DNA from: JBQTKD01 sp052389435
Lineage (GTDB): Bacteria > Actinomycetota > Actinomycetes > Sporichthyales > Sporichthyaceae
Length of the DNA: 39,421 nt
Direction of reading: 5' to 3'
Assembly: GCA_052389435.1 (NCBI GenBank)
Contig: JBQTIB010000044.1
Coordinates: forward strand, 1-39,421
Made by a program: the position numbers and the translations under genes
The notes under the pieces: model-generated
What the model was told of the DNA's origin: nothing
Databases searched by the model: none
The model's input: only the letters and a program-made list of their open reading frames with translations
In this document: piece by piece, positions 14,468-22,464 of the stretch
How the letters are laid out: each line of letters starts with the position of its first letter
Numbering within the stretch: the first letter of the stretch is position 1

Positions 14468-15462
14468 CCCCGGGGGACTACGCCCTCTGGCTCGGCGACG
14501 ACGCGCTGATCCGCGCGCAGCGCATGTGCTGGTGGCTCACGCGCGCGCCCGAACTCGAGGAGGAGGTGGCGCTCGCGAACATCGCGCTGGACCTGCTCGG
14601 GCAGGCCCGCTCGCTGCTCTCGCACGGCGGCGCCGACGAGGACGCGCTGGCGTTCCGGCGCTCGCCGGAGGAGTACCGGTGCGTGCACCTGGTCGAGCGC
14701 GCGGACGGCGAGTTCGGAACCGGGATCGCCCGCCAGTTGGCGTTCTCCGCCTACCAGCAGGCCCAGTGGGCCGCGCTGCTGGACTGCGCCGACGAGACGA
14801 TCGCGGCGGTCGCGGGCAAGGCGATCAAGGAGGTCGCCTACCACCTCGACCACGCGGCCGCGTGGACGCTGCGCCTCGGCGACGGCACCGACGTCTCGCA
14901 CGCGCGAATGCAGGCCGGGCTCGACGCGGTGTGGCCCGACCTGCCCGAGCTGTTCGCCGCCGCGCCGGAACTCGCCGACCTCGTGGCGACCGGAGTGGCG
15001 GTCGACCCGAGGACGTTGGCCCGCGCGTTCGCGGCGACGGTCCAGCCCGTGCTGCGCGAGGCGGGGCTCGCGCTGCCCACCGTTCCCGCCGCCGCGGGCG
15101 GCGGCCGGCGCGGCGTTCGCACCCCGGAGTTCGCCGCGCTGCACGAGGACCTGACGCAGCTTCCCCTGGCCCACCCGGGGGCGTCGTGGGGACGGCGCGC
15201 GCTCTCGCGCTCGCCGCGGTCCGGGCGGCCGTGGCCGCCGTGCCCGATCCCGAACTGCCGGTACTCACCATCGAGGACCTCGGCATCCTGCGGGACGTCG
15301 CGCTCGACGGCGACCGGATCGTCGTCACCGTCACCCCGACCTACTCCGGATGCCCGGCGCTGGACGCCATCCGCGCCGACGTCGCTGCGGCGGCCGCTGC
15401 CGTCGGGGCGCAGGTCGAGGTCCGCACCGTTCTGGCCCCCGCGTGGACCACGGACTGGATGA
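14464..15462 (+). CDS. paaC: Phenylacetyl-CoA epoxidase subunit C with run-on C-terminus
   Basis: Residues 1-242 are a normal PaaC: ALWLGDDALIRAQRMCWWLT, ALANIALDLLGQARSLL, KAIKEVAYHLDHAAAWTLRL, and the family's usual ending LPLAHPGASW. PaaC is the structural partner of PaaA. A stop is expected right after that tryptophan. Here the codon is GGA at 15190-15192 and the frame stays open to 15462, adding about 90 residues of arginine/serine/proline-rich sequence that is merely paaD in another frame. One T-to-G change at 15190 would explain this. Overlap with paaD is 277 nt. A sequencing error is possible. Confidence 0.88.
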   Translation: MTPGDYALWLGDDALIRAQRMCWWLTRAPELEEEVALANIALDLLGQARSLLSHGGADEDALAFRRSPEEYRCVHLVERADGEFGTGIARQLAFSAYQQAQWAALLDCADETIAAVAGKAIKEVAYHLDHAAAWTLRLGDGTDVSHARMQAGLDAVWPDLPELFAAAPELADLVATGVAVDPRTLARAFAATVQPVLREAGLALPTVPAAAGGGRRGVRTPEFAALHEDLTQLPLAHPGASWGRRALSRSPRSGRPWPPCPIPNCRYSPSRTSASCGTSRSTATGSSSPSPRPTPDARRWTPSAPTSLRRPLPSGRRSRSAPFWPPRGPRTG

Positions 15463-15674
15463 GCGAGGGCGGCCGCCGGGCCCTGGCCGAGTACGGCATC
15501 GCCCCACCCGGCCCGCGCCGCGACGGGCCGATCCCGCTGACCCTTGCCGTCCGCTGCCCGCAGTGCGGCAGCCCGGACACCCGAGAAGCCTCCCGGTTCT
15601 CCTCGACGGCCTGCCAGTCCCTGTGGACCTGCCAGTGCTGCCGGGAGCCGTTCACCCACTTCAAGGCGCACTAG
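15186..15674 (+). CDS. paaD: Epoxidase-associated protein PaaD (MIP18/DUF59 plus zinc-ribbon)
   Basis: 162 residues. The N-terminal DUF59/MIP18 domain has DPELPVLTIEDLGILRDV and VTVTPTYSGCPALDAIRAD. The C-terminal zinc ribbon has CPQCGSPDT and CQCCREPFTHFKAH. Family members help mature the iron centre or Fe-S cluster of the epoxidase system. The start is GTG 15186; by comparison with usual paaC-paaD junctions, the ancestral start was probably the next codon, 15189, now GGG. The stop TAG shares its last base with the paaE start GTG. Confidence 0.9.
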   Translation: MGTARALALAAVRAAVAAVPDPELPVLTIEDLGILRDVALDGDRIVVTVTPTYSGCPALDAIRADVAAAAAAVGAQVEVRTVLAPAWTTDWMSEGGRRALAEYGIAPPGPRRDGPIPLTLAVRCPQCGSPDTREASRFSSTACQSLWTCQCCREPFTHFKAH

Positions 15675-16756
15675 TGACCAGCGAGATTCTCGACTCGGCA
15701 CCGGTCCGCGCGAGCTTTCACCGGCTCGCGGTGTCCCGCGTCGAGCGCCTGACCGAGGACTCCGTGGCCGTCACCTTCGCCGTGCCGAACGACCTGGCGC
15801 CCGACTTCCGCTTCCGGGCGGGCCAGCATCTGACGATCCGTTCCAACCACGGAGCGCCCGGCTCCCGCCGCAGCTACTCCATCGCCGCGCCCGAGGGCGG
15901 ACCGCTGCGGATAGGGGTCAAACACCTGCCCGGAGGCGCCTTTTCCACCTGGGCGACCCGCGACCTACGGGCCGGCGACCTCCTCGAGGTGATGACACCC
16001 GCGGGCGCGTTCGGAACGGCGGCGGAGGGCACCCGCGCACGGCACGTCGTCGCGCTGGCCGCGGGCAGCGGCATCACGCCGGTGCTGTCGATCGTCGCCA
16101 CCGTTCTCGCGTTCGAACCGGACAGCCACGCGACGGTGCTCTACGGCAGCCGCGCGAGCGACTCGGTCATGTTCGCCGAGGACCTCGAGGATCTGAAGAA
16201 CCGTCACCCCGCTCGCCTGGCGCTGTTCCACTTCCTGTCGCGCGAACCGCAGGTCATCCCCCTGCGCGCCGGCCGGCTCGACGCAGCGAAGTTGCAGAGC
16301 CTGCTCGGCCCCGTCGCGCCCGTCGACGCCGACGACTGGTACCTGTGCGGGCCCGCCGACGCCGTCGAGGAGTGGCGCGGCGTTCTCGCGGCGGCGGGCG
16401 TGGAGGGTCGGCGCGTGCACCGCGAACTCTTCCACGCCGGACCTGCCGTGCCCCGTCCGCCGAGCCCGACGGCGCCCACCTCCGGGGCGCTCGAATTCAC
16501 CCTGGACGGTCGTACCTCGCGCACCGACGTCCGGGCCGGAGAGACCGTGCTCGACGCGGTCCTGCGCGTGCGGGCCGACGCTCCCTTCGCCTGCCGGGGC
16601 GGAGTCTGCGGCACCTGCCGCGCACACCTGTCCAGCGGGCGGGTGGAGATGGACGCCAACTACGCCCTCGAAGGCGAGGAGTTGGCCCGCGGGTTCGTCC
16701 TCACCTGCCAGGCCAGACCGACGACCGACGCCGTCGCACTCGACTTCGATCGATAG
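15674..16756 (+). CDS. paaE: Phenylacetyl-CoA epoxidase reductase subunit E
   Basis: 360 residues in three domains. A flavin-binding domain contains RRSYSIAAPEGG near residue 58. A pyridine-nucleotide-binding domain contains ALAAGSGITPVLSIV near 133 and WYLCGPADAVEE near 223. A C-terminal plant-type 2Fe-2S ferredoxin domain contains CRGGVCGTCRAHL near 307 and a final cysteine in VLTCQA. It passes electrons from NADPH to the PaaA diiron site. It begins on the last base of the paaD stop. Confidence 0.94.
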   Translation: MTSEILDSAPVRASFHRLAVSRVERLTEDSVAVTFAVPNDLAPDFRFRAGQHLTIRSNHGAPGSRRSYSIAAPEGGPLRIGVKHLPGGAFSTWATRDLRAGDLLEVMTPAGAFGTAAEGTRARHVVALAAGSGITPVLSIVATVLAFEPDSHATVLYGSRASDSVMFAEDLEDLKNRHPARLALFHFLSREPQVIPLRAGRLDAAKLQSLLGPVAPVDADDWYLCGPADAVEEWRGVLAAAGVEGRRVHRELFHAGPAVPRPPSPTAPTSGALEFTLDGRTSRTDVRAGETVLDAVLRVRADAPFACRGGVCGTCRAHLSSGRVEMDANYALEGEELARGFVLTCQARPTTDAVALDFDR

Positions 16757-16767
16757 GAACTCGGCAC

Positions 16768-17208
16768 ATGTCCGATCCCGACAAGGTGGCCGACGCGGTC
16801 GTCCACGCCATGCTCGACACCGATCGGGCGTCGAACTCGCTCGGCATCACCCTGGTGCGGACGGCCCCCGGCGACGTCACCGTCGAACTCGTCCTCGCCG
16901 AGCGGCACATGAACGGCCACGGCTCCTGCCACGGCGGTGTCATGTTCACCCTCGCCGACACCGCCTTCGGCCTCGCCTGCAACTCCTTCGGCCCGCCGGC
17001 GGTCGCCGCCGCCGCCGACATCGTCTTCGCCCGTCCCGCGCGGGTCGGAGAGCGGCTCGAGGCCCGCGCGATCGAACGCACCTCTTTCGGCCGCAGCGGC
17101 GTCTACGACGTGACGATCCGCAGCGGGGACACGGTCGTCGCGGAGTTTCGCGGTCGATCGCGGGTCGTCGGCACCGAACAGCCCGGGTCGGACGGGGTCC
17201 GGCCGTGA
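16768..17208 (+). CDS. paaI: Hotdog-fold acyl-CoA thioesterase (PaaI family)
   Basis: 146 residues. GHGSCHGGVMFTLADTAFG near residues 51-69 is the PaaI signature, with the catalytic aspartate in LADTAFG. FARPARVGERLEARAIE and IRSGDTVVAEFRGRSR complete the hotdog strand pattern. PaaI hydrolyses ring-hydroxylated phenylacetyl-CoA and similar thioesters, releasing CoA from dead-end products. It follows paaE by 11 bp and overlaps the regulator gene by four bases. Confidence 0.92.
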   Translation: MSDPDKVADAVVHAMLDTDRASNSLGITLVRTAPGDVTVELVLAERHMNGHGSCHGGVMFTLADTAFGLACNSFGPPAVAAAADIVFARPARVGERLEARAIERTSFGRSGVYDVTIRSGDTVVAEFRGRSRVVGTEQPGSDGVRP

Positions 17209-17792
17209 CCACCGTCGGACGCCCCGCCCGCTACGACGCGGACTCCCTCCTCGCCGTCGCCGCCGCCGTGTTCGGCGAACGCGGCTACGACGGCACCTCC
17301 ATGGCCGACCTCGCGAAGGCCGCGGGCATCACGAAATCGTCGTTCTACCATCACGTTCCGAGCAAGGAAGACCTGCTGCGGCGCTCGCTGGACCGGGCCC
17401 TGGACGGCCTGTTCGAGGTGCTCGCCGGGATCGACTCGGGCCGGCCGGCCATCGACGCACTCGAGCACCTGCTCCGCGGCGCGATCCGGGTGTTGGTCGA
17501 GGAACAGCCGCACGTCACCCTGCTCCTGCGGGTGCGCGGCAACACCGAGGTCGAACGGGCCGCGCTCGCCCGGCGCCGCGAGTTCGACCACCGCGTCGCG
17601 GGCCTCGTCGAAGACGCGATCGCCTCCGGCGACCTGCGTCCCGACCTCGACTCCGAACTCGCCGCGCGCCTCATGTTCGGCACGATCAACTCCATCACCG
17701 AGTGGTACCGCCCGGACGGCCCGCTCGACGCCGAACGGCTCGGTTCCCTGGTCGTCGCCCTCGTGCTGGACGGGCTCCGCTCGCGGGCGTGA
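17205..17792 (+). CDS. paaR: TetR-family regulator of the paa operon
   Basis: 195 residues. The helix-turn-helix region reads GYDGTSMADLAKAAGITKSS then FYHHVPSKEDLL at residues 26-57; a TetR_C ligand domain follows. GTG 17205 overlaps the thioesterase stop (GTGA), making it the last gene of paaABCDEI. Known paa TetR regulators of actinobacteria are repressors released by phenylacetyl-CoA; that role is inferred here from position and the palindrome at 13224. The symbol is by context. Confidence 0.85.
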   Translation: MTTVGRPARYDADSLLAVAAAVFGERGYDGTSMADLAKAAGITKSSFYHHVPSKEDLLRRSLDRALDGLFEVLAGIDSGRPAIDALEHLLRGAIRVLVEEQPHVTLLLRVRGNTEVERAALARRREFDHRVAGLVEDAIASGDLRPDLDSELAARLMFGTINSITEWYRPDGPLDAERLGSLVVALVLDGLRSRA

Positions 17793-17964
17793 CCCCGCTC
17801 GGCGTGCGGCATCCCCGGACCGAATGTGATGTCTCACTTCACGTTCCCGGTTCGACCCCGGCACCCCCACGTGGTCGATACTGGGGCGTTGAGGCCGCCC
17901 CGTCCCGAGAACCCAGGGGGCAGGTCCGCAGGCGGGCAGACCGTTCACCCCGAGAGGATCCATC

Positions 17965-19200
17965 GTGAGTACGCAGCGTTTCGTCATCGTCGGCGGCGGT
18001 CAGGCTGCCGCAGCGGCCGCGGCCGAACTGCGCGACCGGGAGTTCGACGGCGAGATCGTCCTGCTCTCCGAGGAGCAGGAGTATCCCTACGAGCGTCCGC
18101 CGCTGTCCAAGGAGTACCTGCTCACCGGAGACCACAGCGAGCTCTACTTCAAGCCCGCCGAGTGGTACGGCGAGAACAGCGTCGAGGTCGTGTTCGGCGC
18201 CAAGGTGACCGGCGTCGACCCCAAGGCCAAGGTCCTCACCCTCGCCGACGGCTCCGAGCAGCGCTACGACAAGCTCCTCATCGCCACCGGCGGCCGCCCG
18301 CGCACGATCCCGTCGATCGCCGGCGAACGCGTCCGGTACCTGCGCGACAAGGTCGACGCGGACCGGATGAGCGCGGAACTGACCGAGGGCACGACGCTCG
18401 TGGTCATCGGCGCCGGCTTCGTCGGCTGCGAGGTCGCCGCCTCGGCCACCAAGCGCGGCGTGAACGTCGTCATCCTCGAAGCCCTCGACGTGCCGATGAA
18501 GCGCGCGCTCGGCGACGCCGTCGGCACCGCCATGGCGCAGGTGCACGTCGCCAACGGCGTCGACCTGAAGGTCTCCACGACGATCGAATCGGTGACCGAG
18601 TCCGGGGACAAGGTCCACATCGCGACCTCCGCCGGCGAGATCGTCGCGGACTACCTGCTCGTCGCGATCGGCATGACCCCGAACACCGAACTGCTCGACG
18701 GCTCCGGCATCGAGGTCGACAACGGCGTCCTCGTGGACGAGTTCTGCCGCTCCTCGGACCCGGACGTGTTCGCGGCCGGCGACGTCGCGAACGCCTGGGA
18801 CCCCGAGGCCGGGCACCGCGTTCGGGTCGAGCACTACGACAACGCCGCCAAGCAGGGCGCCGCGGCGGCCGCCAACATGCTCGGCGCCGACGAGGCCTAC
18901 ACCGACGCGCACTGGTTCTGGTCGGATCAGTACGAGCACAACCTGCAGGCCGTCGGGCTCGCCAAGGACTACGACGAGGTCGTCATCCGCAAGGACGACC
19001 CCGAGGCGACCGCGTTCGCGGCCTTCTACGTCAAGGACAACAAGGTCCAGGCGGCGTTCGCCCTGGACAACTCCAAGGAGATCCTCCGCGTCCGCAAGCT
19101 CATCGCGGCCGGCACCGAGGTAACCGCGGAACAGCTCGCCGACCCGTCCTGCGACCTGCGCAAGATCGGCCGCCCCGAGCGCGGCCCGCGCCCGAAGTAG
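17965..19200 (+). CDS. FAD-dependent oxidoreductase, ferredoxin/rubredoxin-reductase type
   Basis: 411 residues. The N-terminal FAD site VIVGGGQAAAAAAAELR is at residues 7-23, YERPPLSKEYL near 47, and the second dinucleotide site VVIGAGFVGCEVAA near 147. The FAD-contacting VFAAGDVAN is near 270, and HWFWSDQYEHNLQAVG near 315 is typical of reductases serving Rieske or 2Fe-2S ferredoxins in oxygenase and P450 chains. GTG 17965 follows GAGAGGA. It has its own 170-bp upstream region and is bounded downstream by a strong hairpin, so it is probably monocistronic. Its redox partner is not visible. Confidence 0.9.
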   Translation: MSTQRFVIVGGGQAAAAAAAELRDREFDGEIVLLSEEQEYPYERPPLSKEYLLTGDHSELYFKPAEWYGENSVEVVFGAKVTGVDPKAKVLTLADGSEQRYDKLLIATGGRPRTIPSIAGERVRYLRDKVDADRMSAELTEGTTLVVIGAGFVGCEVAASATKRGVNVVILEALDVPMKRALGDAVGTAMAQVHVANGVDLKVSTTIESVTESGDKVHIATSAGEIVADYLLVAIGMTPNTELLDGSGIEVDNGVLVDEFCRSSDPDVFAAGDVANAWDPEAGHRVRVEHYDNAAKQGAAAAANMLGADEAYTDAHWFWSDQYEHNLQAVGLAKDYDEVVIRKDDPEATAFAAFYVKDNKVQAAFALDNSKEILRVRKLIAAGTEVTAEQLADPSCDLRKIGRPERGPRPK

Positions 19201-19209
19201 CAAACCGCT

Positions 19210-19255
19210 AACGTCCGACCGAAGGTGGCCCATGGGCCACGTTCGGTCGGACGTT
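19210..19255 (+). terminator. 46-bp near-perfect hairpin after the oxidoreductase gene
   Basis: Outer arms AACGTCCGACCGAA (19210-19223) and TTCGGTCGGACGTT (19242-19255) are perfect, and the interior GTGGCCCATGGGCCAC (19225-19240) is a perfect palindrome; only the pair 19224/19241 mismatches. It starts 10 bp after the stop codon, so terminator function is likely despite the lack of a T-run. It ends 18 bp before the next start. Confidence 0.75.
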
Positions 19256-19273
19256 GGCATTTGTGGAGGGCAC

Positions 19274-19573
19274 GTGTTCGTAGTCATCGCTCGGTACCGC
19301 ACGTCGGTGGAGCACGCGGCCACCGTCGCGGCGCTCCTGGTACCGCTTGCCCAGGCGTCGCGCCTCGAGCCGGGGAATCGGAGCTACGAGGTGCTCGGAA
19401 GCGCGGAGGACCCGTGCGAGTTCCGCATCCTGGAGCACTACCTCGACCGTGCCGCCTTCGACGCGCACCTGGAATCGGCGCACTACAACGAGATCGCGGT
19501 GGCGCAGATCCGCCCGTTGCTGACGGAGCGTCAGGCCGACTTCTGGACGGAGCTTCCCGGCTCTGTTCGATGA
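19274..19573 (+). CDS. ABM-domain protein (putative quinol monooxygenase)
   Basis: 99 residues from GTG 19274, with GGAGG four bases before. FVVIARYRTSVEHAATVAAL, RLEPGNRSYEVLGSAEDPCE, FRILEHYLDRAAFDAHLES and HYNEIAVAQIRPLL form the ferredoxin-like antibiotic-biosynthesis-monooxygenase fold. Family members such as YgiN act on quinols as small cofactor-free dimers; the substrate here is unknown. A longer frame from ATG 19232 would begin inside the hairpin and is rejected. Its stop lies one base from the stop of the opposing methyltransferase gene. Confidence 0.82.
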   Translation: MFVVIARYRTSVEHAATVAALLVPLAQASRLEPGNRSYEVLGSAEDPCEFRILEHYLDRAAFDAHLESAHYNEIAVAQIRPLLTERQADFWTELPGSVR

Positions 19574-19574
19574 C

Positions 19575-20657
19575 TCACGGGGTCAGCAGATAGAACCGGA
19601 AGAAGTCGTTCTCGATGCCCAGGACCTCGCAGGCGGCGAATCCGGCACGGTCGGCAAGGTCCTGCACGGTCGAGGCGCGCAGGGCGGTGCCCAGGGCCTC
19701 GGACGGCGAGTCCGCGCGGCTGGCCGGCAGGCAGTGGCTGACGCTCCAGCCGTACATGACCCGCTCGACGGCGTCGCCCGGCGCGGTGAAGACGTCGGCG
19801 ACGCGTTCGTCGACGATCAGCGCCCGGCCGCCCTCGGCGAGGGCCGCCCGGACGGTGCGCAGGACGCCGACCGGGTCGGACATGTCGTGCAGCGCCTCGA
19901 AGATCGTCACCGCCGCGTACGGTCCGCCCTCGCGCAGCGCCGCGGCGTCCTTCACCGCGAACGACAGGCGGCCGGCCACCTCCGGCTCCGGCGGTCGGGC
20001 CTGCGCCGCGGCGATCGAGGCCTCGTCCAGATCGACGCCGTCGACGGTCAGCGTGGGGTAGGCCCGGGCGATCGCCAGGCTCGACCAGCCGTGGCCACAG
20101 CCGACGTCGGCCAGTCGGGCTCCCGGGGTGCTCAGCGCGTCGTGCAGCGCCGGGATCGCCTCGAGCCACCCGGCCATCTCGGCGAGGAACGCGGGCCGGT
20201 TGATGGCCGCCTGGCCCTCGCGCATGTCCGGGCCGTACTCGGCGTAGGGAACGCCGGCGCCGGTGCGAAACGCCTCGACGACCTTCGGCAGCGCGCCCGC
20301 AATGCCGACGACCAGGGGAGCGAACGGCGCGACGTGCGCCGGGTCTGTCGCGTCGGACAGCACCGCCGCGTGGGCGGCGGGCAGCACGAAGCGCCGTTCC
20401 CGCGGACCGACCGAGGCGTCCTCGACGGTCAGAAAGCCCGCGACGGCCTGCTGCTCCAGCCACTCGCGCAGGTACCGCTCGTCCAGACCGGTGTGCCCGG
20501 CGAGCTCGGGGGAGCACACGGAGCCGACCTTCGCGAGCGTCTCGTAGAGCCCGAGTCGCACCCCGAGGTGCACGCCGAACAGTTCCAGCGCTCCGACGGT
20601 CGCCTCGAACAGGCGCTCCACCAGCGCGTCGCGATCGGTGTCGAAGCTGGCGTCCAC
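19575..20657 (-). CDS. SAM-dependent methyltransferase with N-terminal winged helix (Rv2258c-like)
   Basis: 360 residues from GTG 20657, with GAGGAG five bases upstream. The N-terminal 100 residues (GLYETLAKVGSVCSPELAGH, ERYLREWLEQQAVAGFL) are a winged-helix dimerisation domain. The SAM site LADVGCGHGWSSLAIARAYP is near residue 175, with VDGVDLDEASIAAAQ after it. The layout resembles Rv2258c of Mycobacterium tuberculosis, a small-molecule methyltransferase of unknown substrate. It is convergent with the ABM gene and divergent from the DUF2786 gene. Confidence 0.85.
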   Translation of the reverse strand: MDASFDTDRDALVERLFEATVGALELFGVHLGVRLGLYETLAKVGSVCSPELAGHTGLDERYLREWLEQQAVAGFLTVEDASVGPRERRFVLPAAHAAVLSDATDPAHVAPFAPLVVGIAGALPKVVEAFRTGAGVPYAEYGPDMREGQAAINRPAFLAEMAGWLEAIPALHDALSTPGARLADVGCGHGWSSLAIARAYPTLTVDGVDLDEASIAAAQARPPEPEVAGRLSFAVKDAAALREGGPYAAVTIFEALHDMSDPVGVLRTVRAALAEGGRALIVDERVADVFTAPGDAVERVMYGWSVSHCLPASRADSPSEALGTALRASTVQDLADRAGFAACEVLGIENDFFRFYLLTP

Positions 20658-20810
20658 GGCTACTCCTCGGGTCCGGGCACGTTCACGTCGGGCGGGCCCT
20701 GTCCGGCCCGTGCGACGACAGCCCTGCGGGTGGGGTTGGACTCGCGGGGCGCCGTGTGCGCGGGCACCTGCACGACGCCTCCCGAAGTCCGGCTGTAGCA
20801 GGATCTCAGC

Positions 20811-22034
20811 ATGGGGACGAGCAACCGGAACCGCCGGGCTGCCAGGGAGCGGGCCCGCGACCGGGCCGTCGGTGCGGGCGCACTGGACGAGATGCTCGGA
20901 GAGATCGACGAGGATCTGTCCAGCGCCGAAGACGTGGTCCAACGCCTGTTCGCGGAGGGCCTGGACGAGCGCAGCCGGCAGGCGCTCGGCCGGGAGGCTG
21001 CGGCCCTGGGTGCGACCGTGCTGGCGGCGGTCACCGCCGCCGGGTGGACCCCGGCGGATCTGCGGGAGATCGTCCGGCGCCGGTTGTCTCCGCCGCCGCT
21101 GGGCGAACTCGCGGAGGCACTGGCCGCGCAACAGGACCGACACGGCGCGCAGGTCGACCCGGCCTGGCGGGAACAGGTGGCCGCCCTCGGCGCCGTTGCC
21201 CTCACCGACCCGGCGAGCCCCATCGGGCTCGGTCGATCGCTGTTCCTCACCGCGTTCCTGACCAGGCTGCCCGCGATCGCCGAAACGCTTCCCCCGCCCG
21301 GACGCCCCGGCAGGGTCGGTGCCGCCGCGCCCCGATCGGCCCACGACGCGAAGCAGCTCGCGCGAGTGCGGGCGCTGCTGGCCAAGGCCGAGTCCACCGC
21401 CTACGACGCCGAGGCCGAGGCGCTGTCGACCAAGGCACAGGAGCTGATCTCCCGGCACGCCCTGCAACGACTGCTGGACCAGGCCGAGCACGGCCCGCCT
21501 GAGGTGACGGCCCGTCGGATCTGGCTGGAGGACCCCTACCTCATGGCGAAGGCGTCGCTGGTGGGTGCGGTCGCCGGGGCCAACCGGGTGCGCGCGGTGA
21601 TCTCCGACGACCTGGGATTCGCCACGCTGGTCGGGGATCCGGCCGATCTCGACGCGGTGGAGTTGCTGAGCACCTCGCTGCTGGTGCAGGCCAACGCCGC
21701 CATGCTGCGCCACGGCGGCCAGGTCGACCTCAACGGCGCCTCGCGGACCCGTGCGTTCCGCCAGAGCTTCCTGGTCGCCTTCGGTCATCGGATCGCGCAG
21801 CGCCTCACCGCGACCGACGCCGCCGCGGTGACCGAGGATCCCGACCGGGAGCGGCTGCTGCCGGCGCTGCACGCCGCCCGGGAGGCCGTGGAGACCGAGA
21901 CCGCGCGCCTGTTCCCCTCCGTGCGGAGCCGGTCGGCCCGGGTGAGCGACGCCGACGGCTGGGCCGCGGGCCAGGCAGCCGCCGACCAGGCTCGCCTCGA
22001 GCTCGGACGGAACCCGCTCGGGCGCGACGCATGA
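20811..22034 (+). CDS. DUF2786 domain protein
   Basis: 407 residues from ATG 20811, with AGGA seven bases upstream. The N-terminus is basic (NRNRRAARERARDRA), followed by acidic helical sequence. DUF2786 is seen at about residues 178-215 in AKQLARVRALLAKAESTAYD and AEAEALSTKAQELISRHAL. The C-terminal half is mostly helical and unrecognised. Function of this actinobacterial family is unknown. The stop abuts a decayed fragment of an acyl-CoA dehydrogenase gene. Confidence 0.82.
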   Translation: MGTSNRNRRAARERARDRAVGAGALDEMLGEIDEDLSSAEDVVQRLFAEGLDERSRQALGREAAALGATVLAAVTAAGWTPADLREIVRRRLSPPPLGELAEALAAQQDRHGAQVDPAWREQVAALGAVALTDPASPIGLGRSLFLTAFLTRLPAIAETLPPPGRPGRVGAAAPRSAHDAKQLARVRALLAKAESTAYDAEAEALSTKAQELISRHALQRLLDQAEHGPPEVTARRIWLEDPYLMAKASLVGAVAGANRVRAVISDDLGFATLVGDPADLDAVELLSTSLLVQANAAMLRHGGQVDLNGASRTRAFRQSFLVAFGHRIAQRLTATDAAAVTEDPDRERLLPALHAAREAVETETARLFPSVRSRSARVSDADGWAAGQAAADQARLELGRNPLGRDA

Positions 22035-22035
22035 A

Positions 22036-22110
22036 TCCTCGAGCAGACGGCGGCCGACGATCGTGCGCTCGAGGTCCTCGGTACCGTCGCCGACGAGCCG
22101 TAGCGGCGGG
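22036..22110 (-). pseudogene. Fragment of an acyl-CoA dehydrogenase 3' end
   Basis: Reading the minus strand gives RLVGDGTEDLERTIVGRRLLED, which aligns with LIGEGTADIQRMIIGRRLLED at the end of the intact gene at 22465. About 25 codons are recognisable, with no start or remainder. The two differ enough that this is an old duplicate or the relic of a different paralogue. Confidence 0.6.
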
Positions 22111-22113
22111 CGG

Positions 22114-22364
22114 CTAGCTTCCCCGCCGGCCTGCGGACCAGGGGTCTGGGAGCCGCAGCCCGATTCCCTGGAAGTGCCGGGTGTTTCCCGTGGCCAGGTG
22201 GGCCTCGCGAACCAGCGCAATGCCGGCGATCTGCGCGTCGCGGATCTCGATGCTGCGCCCCGCGCGCTGTCGTTGCGCGACGAGAGCTCCCGCGAAGTTG
22301 GCCGCACCGGTGCCGGTTCGTCGCGCATCAACGCCGACAGGACGTTGGTGTCGAACACGATCAC
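22114..22364 (-). pseudogene. Decayed PIN-domain (VapC-like) toxin gene
   Basis: GTG 22364 opens VIVFDTNVLSALMRDEPAP, the canonical start of a PIN nuclease with its first acidic residue. Near 22305-22320 the reading must shift frame to continue with FAGALVAQRQRAGRSIEIRD, then AQIAGIALVREAHLATGN and a terminal DPW, the canonical PIN C-terminus. The central 70 or so residues, with the second acidic group, are missing. Deletion plus frame change means no functional toxin. No antitoxin gene precedes it. Confidence 0.75.
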
Positions 22365-22464
22365 CAATCGGGTCGCCTCGGCATCGCAGCTTGTGATCGC
22401 TTCGCTCGACAAGCGTCCTCGCCTCGGCCACACCCGCGCTCGCTCCTCGCGCGCGGTGTGCCGC

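Noticed and set aside
14168..15462. A PaaB-PaaC-PaaD fusion protein, suggested by the overlapping open frames.
   Set aside because: Each gene is in a different frame and PaaB has a normal stop at 14465-14467. Only the paaC run-on is real in the sequence, and it does not enter the paaD frame.
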